DNA of 9,650 nucleotides, taken from the NCBI GenBank assembly GCA_023438325.1, contig JAEXRB010000069.1, positions 1 to 9,650 on the forward strand, written 5' to 3'. The DNA is from Pseudomonadota bacterium. GTDB lineage: Bacteria; Pseudomonadota; Gammaproteobacteria; Xanthomonadales; Xanthomonadaceae. Below the pieces are notes generated by a model. It ran no database searches. It saw only the letters and a list, made by a program, of their open reading frames with translations, and was not told the DNA's origin. Of the stretch, positions 5,414-9,650 are shown in pieces. The first letter of the stretch is position 1, and each line of letters starts with the position of its first letter. The position numbers were made by a program, and so were the translations under genes.

Positions 5414-6529
5414 ATGGGCGGGCACTGGCATTCGATGGCAAGAGTGGGGCTGGCGCTGGCCAGCATGGCAGGGGCGCTGTCGGCATGTGCTCCGACCGAG
5501 CCGGACGCCGCGCCGCCACGTCCGGCCATGGTCGTGCGGGCGCATCCGGCACAGGCTGCGATACAGATTTTTTCCGGCGATGTGCGGGCGCGCGAGGAAG
5601 CGGCCTTGTCGTTTCGCGTGGGCGGCAAGATGGCGCGCCGATTTGTCGATGCGGGTGCACGCGTTCGCGCAGGCGAGGTGCTGGCCGAACTGGATCCGCA
5701 AGACCTCCGCCTGCAGGCCGACGCCGCACGCGCGCAGTTGGCCGCAGTGCAGGCCGAGTTGTCGCTGGCGGAAGCCGAGCTGGAGCGCCACACCGGCATG
5801 CTCGAGCGCGGCTTGATCAGCCAGTCGCTGTTTGATGCCAAGAAAGCCACGTTCACCGCCGCGCAGGCACAGGCCGGCAATGCGCGGGCCCAGCTTGCGG
5901 TGATGGAAAACCAACGCGACTACGCACGCCTGACCGCGCCGCAGGACGGCGTGATTGCTTCGCGCCTGGTGGAAGCCGGGCAAGTGGTGGCTGCCGGGCA
6001 AAGCGTGTTCGTGCTGGCCGCCGATGGCGAGCGCGATGTGGCCATCGCGGTACCGGAAAATCAGATGGCGCGCTTCACCGTCGGCACGCCGGTGATGGTC
6101 GAACTGTGGTCGCAACCGGGCAAGCACTGGCCCGGAAAGGTGCGCGAGCTCTCGCCCGCCGCCGATCCTGCCGCGCGCACGTTTGCCGCGCGCGTGGTGT
6201 TCGATGCACCGCAAGCTGCCATCGAACTGGGCCAGAGCGCCCGCGTGTACGCCGCCGATGGCGGCACGTCGGCACTGGCTGTGCCGTTGGCAGCGGTGGG
6301 TGGCGAGGCCGGTGATGCCTATGTCTATGTGCTCGACCCCGCCACCTCCACGGCACATCGCCGTGCGGTGCAGGTGTTGAACTGGGGCGAACGCGAAGCC
6401 AGCATCGGCGAGGGTTTGTCGCGCGAGGATTGGGTGATCGCCGGCGGCGTGCATCTGATCGGCGAAGGCGACCGCTTGCGCGCGGTGGACCGCGACAACC
6501 GCGCGGTCGATCTTGCGGACACGCCGTGA
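5414..6529 (+). CDS. RND efflux periplasmic adaptor (membrane fusion protein), lipoprotein
   Basis: This 371-residue protein is the adaptor that joins an RND pump to an outer-membrane channel. The N-terminus is a lipoprotein signal ending in ALSAC, so Cys25 is the probable lipid-attachment site. The first half of the lipoyl domain is LSFRVGGKMARRFVDAGARV (65-84), with AGEVLAELDPQDLRL after it. An Ala/Glu/Gln-rich alpha-helical hairpin runs from about 100 to 165. The second lipoyl half is YARLTAPQDGVIASRLVEAG (170-189) with VVAAGQSVFVLA. A beta-barrel segment follows (DVAIAVPENQMARFTVG, about 208-224), then a membrane-proximal domain to the end. Length and order match the AcrA/MexA family. ATG 5414 has GGCGG 5 nt upstream; ATG 5435 would give a shorter but still complete signal. 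It is the first gene of the operon, and its TGA overlaps the pump gene's ATG by one base. Expression is probably controlled by the divergent TetR. Substrates cannot be told from the sequence. Confidence 0.93.
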   Translation: MGGHWHSMARVGLALASMAGALSACAPTEPDAAPPRPAMVVRAHPAQAAIQIFSGDVRAREEAALSFRVGGKMARRFVDAGARVRAGEVLAELDPQDLRLQADAARAQLAAVQAELSLAEAELERHTGMLERGLISQSLFDAKKATFTAAQAQAGNARAQLAVMENQRDYARLTAPQDGVIASRLVEAGQVVAAGQSVFVLAADGERDVAIAVPENQMARFTVGTPVMVELWSQPGKHWPGKVRELSPAADPAARTFAARVVFDAPQAAIELGQSARVYAADGGTSALAVPLAAVGGEAGDAYVYVLDPATSTAHRRAVQVLNWGEREASIGEGLSREDWVIAGGVHLIGEGDRLRAVDRDNRAVDLADTP

Positions 6530-9500
6530 TGGATCGCCCCGGCATCGCTCACACCGGCTCGGATCCGGGCCGCTTCAATCTTTCCGCCTGGGCGCTGCGA
6601 CATCGTTCGCTGGTGCTGTATGCCATCGTGCTGCTCGGCATGATGGGCGTGTTTTCCTACGGCCAGCTCGGACAAAGCGAAGACCCGCCCTTCACCTTCC
6701 GCGCCATGGTGGTGCGCACCCTGTGGCCGGGAGCGAGTGCGGAGGAAGTGGCGCGTCAGGTCACGGATCGCATCGAGCGCAAACTGATGGAAACCGGGCG
6801 CTACGAAAACATCCGGGCCTATTCGCGCCCGGGCGAATCGCAGGTGATCTTCGTCGCCAAGGACAGCATGAAATCGCGCGAGTTGCCCGAGCTTTGGTAT
6901 CAGGTACGCAAGAAGGTGGGCGACATCCGCCACACCTTGCCGGCAGGCAGCATCGGCCCCTTTTTCAACGACGAGTTCGGCGATACCTTCGGCAACATCT
7001 ACGCGCTCACCGCCGATGGGTTCGACTACGCGGTGCTGAAAGATTACGCCGACCGTCTCGAAATCGAACTCCAGCGCGTACCCGACGTGGCCAAGGTGGA
7101 GCTGATCGGGTTGCAGGAAGAAAAGATCTGGATCGAACTTTCCAACACCAAACTCGCCACCCTCGGCATTCCGCTGGCGGTGATCCAAGCGGCGCTGGAT
7201 GAGCAGAACGCAGTGCTGCCCACGGGCTTTTTCGAGACCCCGGAAGAGCGTGTGCAGTTGCGCGTTTCAGGGCGATTTTCCTCGGTGGAGGAAATCGCCG
7301 CGTTTCCGATTCGCGTAGGCGACCGCAGCTTCCGGCTCGATGACGTGGCGCGCGTCTGGCGCGGCTTTTCCGATCCGCCCGCGCCGAAGATGCGCTTCAT
7401 GGGCGAGGATGCCATCGGGCTGGCGGTGTCGATGCGCGCCGGCGGCGACATCCTCGCGCTGGGCAAATCACTTGATGCCGAACTGGCGCGCCTGCAGAAC
7501 ACCCTGCCGCTGGGCATGCAACTGCGCAAGGTGTCCGATCAGCCGGCGGCAGTGCGCAGCTCGGTCGGCGAATTCGTCCAGGTGCTGGCCGAAGCGGTGG
7601 CCATCGTGCTGCTGGTGTGTTTCTTCTCGCTCGGCTTGCGCACCGGCCTGGTGGTGGCGCTGTCGATTCCGCTGGTGCTGGCGATGACCTTCGCGCTGAT
7701 GCACTACTTCGGCATCGGCCTGCACAAGATTTCCCTCGGCGCGCTGGTGCTCGCACTGGGCCTTCTGGTGGACGATGCCATCATCGCCGTCGAGATGATG
7801 GCGGTGAAGATGGAGCAAGGCTACGACCGCCTGCGCGCGGCCAGTTATGCCTGGACCAGCACCGCCTTCCCGATGCTGACCGGCACCTTGATCACGGCGG
7901 CCGGCTTCCTGCCCATCGCCACGGCGGCATCCAGCACCGGCGAATACACCCGTTCGATCTTCCAGGTGGTGACGCTGGCCTTGCTGGTGAGCTGGGTGGC
8001 GGCGGTGGTGTTCGTGCCGTATCTGGGCGACAAGCTGCTGCCGGACCCGAAACAAGGCGCGATCGGGCACGAACATGACCCGTATCAATCGCGTTTCTAC
8101 CAGCGCTTCCGGGCGTTGGTGGAGGCATCGATGCGGCATCGTCGCCTGGTGATCGTGGCGACGGTGGCATTGTTCGTTGCCTCGGTGGCGCTGTTCCGTT
8201 TCGTGCCGCAGCAGTTCTTCCCTTCCTCCACGCGGCTGGAGCTGCTGGTGGATCTGAAACTGGCCGAAGGCGTGTCACTGCATGCCACGCAGGCACAGGT
8301 GGAGAAGCTGGAAGAAAAACTGCAGGCAATGGAAGGCATCGAAAACGTGGTGGCCTATGTCGGCACCGGCTCGCCGCGCTTCTATCTGCCGCTGGATCAG
8401 CAGCTGCCGCAGACCAGCTTCGCGCAGTTCGTGGTGCTCACCAGCGATATCGCCGCACGCGAGAAAGTGCGCGCGGGCTTGATCAACTTGTTCGCCACCG
8501 ACTTCGGCCAGCTTCGCGCTCGCGTCACGCGCCTGGAGAACGGGCCGCCAGTGGGCTACCCGGTGCAATTCCGGGTATCCGGCGAACATATCGACCTGGT
8601 GCGCGCGCTGGCGCGCGACGTGGCCGCCAAGGTGCGCGGGAACCCGCACGTGACCAACGTCAATCTGGATTGGGAAGAGCCGAGCAAGGTGGTGCGTCTG
8701 GTGCTGGATCAAGAGCGCGCCCGCGCACTCGGCGTCAGTTCCGCGCACCTGGCCCAGTTTCTGCAAAGCTCGCTCTCGGGCATGACGGTCAGCACCTTCC
8801 GCGAAGACAACGAGCTGATCCAGATCCTGTTGCGCGGCCCGGCCGAGGAACGCGCACGCCTTTCCATGCTCGGTTCGCTTGCAGTGCCCACCGCAAACGG
8901 GCGCAGCGTGCCGATCTCGCAGATTGCCACGCTCGAACATGGCTTCGAGGAAGGCATCGTCTGGCATCGCAATCGCCTGCCGACAGTGACGGTGCGTGCC
9001 GATGTCTACGGCAAGGAACAACCGGCCTCGGTGGTGGCGGAGATTCTTCCCACGCTCGATGGCGTGCGCGCGCAGCTGCCACCCGGCTATCTGCTGGAAG
9101 TCGGCGGTACGGTGGAAGACTCCGCCCGTGGCGGCAAATCGGTGGCCGCCGGCGTCCCCTTGTTCGTGGTCGCCGTGTTCACCCTTCTGATGATCCAGTT
9201 GCGCAGCATCTCGCGTTCGCTGCTGGTGTTCCTCACCGCCCCGCTCGGCCTGATCGGCGTTACCTTGTTCCTGCTGCTGTTCCGGGTGCCGTTCGGTTTC
9301 GTCGCCATGCTCGGCACCATCGCGCTGGCCGGCATGATCATGCGCAACTCGGTGATTTTGGTGGATCAGATCGAGCAGGACATCGCCGCCGGCCACCCGC
9401 GCTGGCAGGCGGTCATCGACGCCACCGTGCGCCGCTTCCGCCCTATCGTGCTGACCGCCCTGGCCGCCGGGCTCGCCATGATCCCGCTCTCGCGCAGTGC

Positions 9501-9630
9501 CTTCTTCGGGCCGATGGCAGTAGCGATCATGGGCGGCCTGATCGTGGCCACGGTGCTGACGCTGGTGTTCGTGCCGGCACTGTACGCAGCCTGGTTCCGG
9601 GTGAAGGAAGAGGCGCCGGTGGCACCGTGA
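6529..9630 (+). CDS. RND family efflux pump, inner-membrane permease subunit
   Basis: The 1033-residue length and the two similar halves, each with a periplasmic loop of about 300 residues, are those of an AcrB/MexB-type proton-driven pump. Membrane segment 1 is SLVLYAIVLLGMMGVFSYG (27-45). After the first loop, segments 2-6 span about 350-500, and the second loop lies between about 560 and 870. The final segments run from about 872 to 1021. Segment 4 contains LGLLVDDAIIAVEMMAVK, giving the paired Asp415/Asp416 of the proton relay. In segment 10, AGMIMRNSVILVDQ has Arg939 where AcrB has Lys940. RRFRPIVLTALAAGLAMIPL marks segment 11 and its lead-in. ATG 6529 is chosen because it overlaps the adaptor stop as TGATG; the upstream in-frame residues are arginine-rich shadow of the adaptor gene. 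The protein forms the trimeric pump in the inner membrane with the preceding adaptor. Only 20 bp follow its stop, so an outer-membrane channel gene could come next. The substrate is unknown. Confidence 0.96.
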   Translation: MDRPGIAHTGSDPGRFNLSAWALRHRSLVLYAIVLLGMMGVFSYGQLGQSEDPPFTFRAMVVRTLWPGASAEEVARQVTDRIERKLMETGRYENIRAYSRPGESQVIFVAKDSMKSRELPELWYQVRKKVGDIRHTLPAGSIGPFFNDEFGDTFGNIYALTADGFDYAVLKDYADRLEIELQRVPDVAKVELIGLQEEKIWIELSNTKLATLGIPLAVIQAALDEQNAVLPTGFFETPEERVQLRVSGRFSSVEEIAAFPIRVGDRSFRLDDVARVWRGFSDPPAPKMRFMGEDAIGLAVSMRAGGDILALGKSLDAELARLQNTLPLGMQLRKVSDQPAAVRSSVGEFVQVLAEAVAIVLLVCFFSLGLRTGLVVALSIPLVLAMTFALMHYFGIGLHKISLGALVLALGLLVDDAIIAVEMMAVKMEQGYDRLRAASYAWTSTAFPMLTGTLITAAGFLPIATAASSTGEYTRSIFQVVTLALLVSWVAAVVFVPYLGDKLLPDPKQGAIGHEHDPYQSRFYQRFRALVEASMRHRRLVIVATVALFVASVALFRFVPQQFFPSSTRLELLVDLKLAEGVSLHATQAQVEKLEEKLQAMEGIENVVAYVGTGSPRFYLPLDQQLPQTSFAQFVVLTSDIAAREKVRAGLINLFATDFGQLRARVTRLENGPPVGYPVQFRVSGEHIDLVRALARDVAAKVRGNPHVTNVNLDWEEPSKVVRLVLDQERARALGVSSAHLAQFLQSSLSGMTVSTFREDNELIQILLRGPAEERARLSMLGSLAVPTANGRSVPISQIATLEHGFEEGIVWHRNRLPTVTVRADVYGKEQPASVVAEILPTLDGVRAQLPPGYLLEVGGTVEDSARGGKSVAAGVPLFVVAVFTLLMIQLRSISRSLLVFLTAPLGLIGVTLFLLLFRVPFGFVAMLGTIALAGMIMRNSVILVDQIEQDIAAGHPRWQAVIDATVRRFRPIVLTALAAGLAMIPLSRSAFFGPMAVAIMGGLIVATVLTLVFVPALYAAWFRVKEEAPVAP

Positions 9631-9650
9631 CGACAGGTGGCGCGCTATCC

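Noticed and set aside
6430..6528. Upstream extension of the RND pump
   Set aside because: The 33 extra residues are Arg-rich out-of-frame adaptor sequence; the TGATG overlap at 6529 is the usual arrangement.
8275..9396. 373-residue minus-strand open frame opposite the pump gene
   Set aside because: Antisense shadow of a well-conserved RND gene; its His/Gln/Arg-rich translation has no recognisable domain.

Overview
The window is 9.65 kb of GC-rich, tightly packed bacterial DNA with GC-biased third codon positions and short intergenic gaps. Gene types and base composition suggest a proteobacterium. A gammaproteobacterium of the Xanthomonadales/Lysobacterales type fits best, but that placement is an inference and a betaproteobacterium is not excluded. 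No rRNA, tRNA, CRISPR array, insertion sequence or other mobile element was found.

Layout. (1) Positions 1-334, minus strand: the start of a YhbS-like GNAT acetyltransferase that runs off the left edge. (2) 497-1309, minus: the DNA glycosylase MutM/Fpg. (3) 1412-1777, plus, divergent from mutM: a small exported protein with three EF-hand calcium-binding loops. (4) 3458 down to 1820, minus: a three-gene operon with overlapping stop and start codons, encoding a roadblock/LC7 protein, a winged-helix protein of unrecognised family and a small Ras-like GTPase. (5) 3459-3962: a 504-bp non-coding divergent region. (6) 3963-4652, plus: a NarL/LuxR-type regulator with a degenerate receiver domain and a cysteine cluster in its linker. 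(7) 4669-5337, minus: a TetR/AcrR regulator. (8) 5414-9630, plus, divergent from tetR: a two-gene RND efflux operon (lipoprotein periplasmic adaptor, then inner-membrane pump), again with overlapping stop and start codons.

How they work together. Region 8 with its TetR gene is a classic self-contained efflux module. The repressor is divergent from the pump, and a 13-bp palindrome between them covers candidate -10 elements on both strands. No outer-membrane channel gene is in the window; it could lie just past the right edge or elsewhere.

The most unusual part is the roadblock / winged-helix / GTPase operon. Its order and content match the B-C-D part of actinobacterial 'conservons' (cvnB roadblock, cvnC DUF742, cvnD GTPase), but the CvnA-type sensor kinase is missing and the GTPase has a damaged guanine-specificity motif. 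The divergent LuxR-type regulator, with its altered phosphorylation pocket and C-x8-CC-x2-C cluster, may or may not belong to the same circuit.
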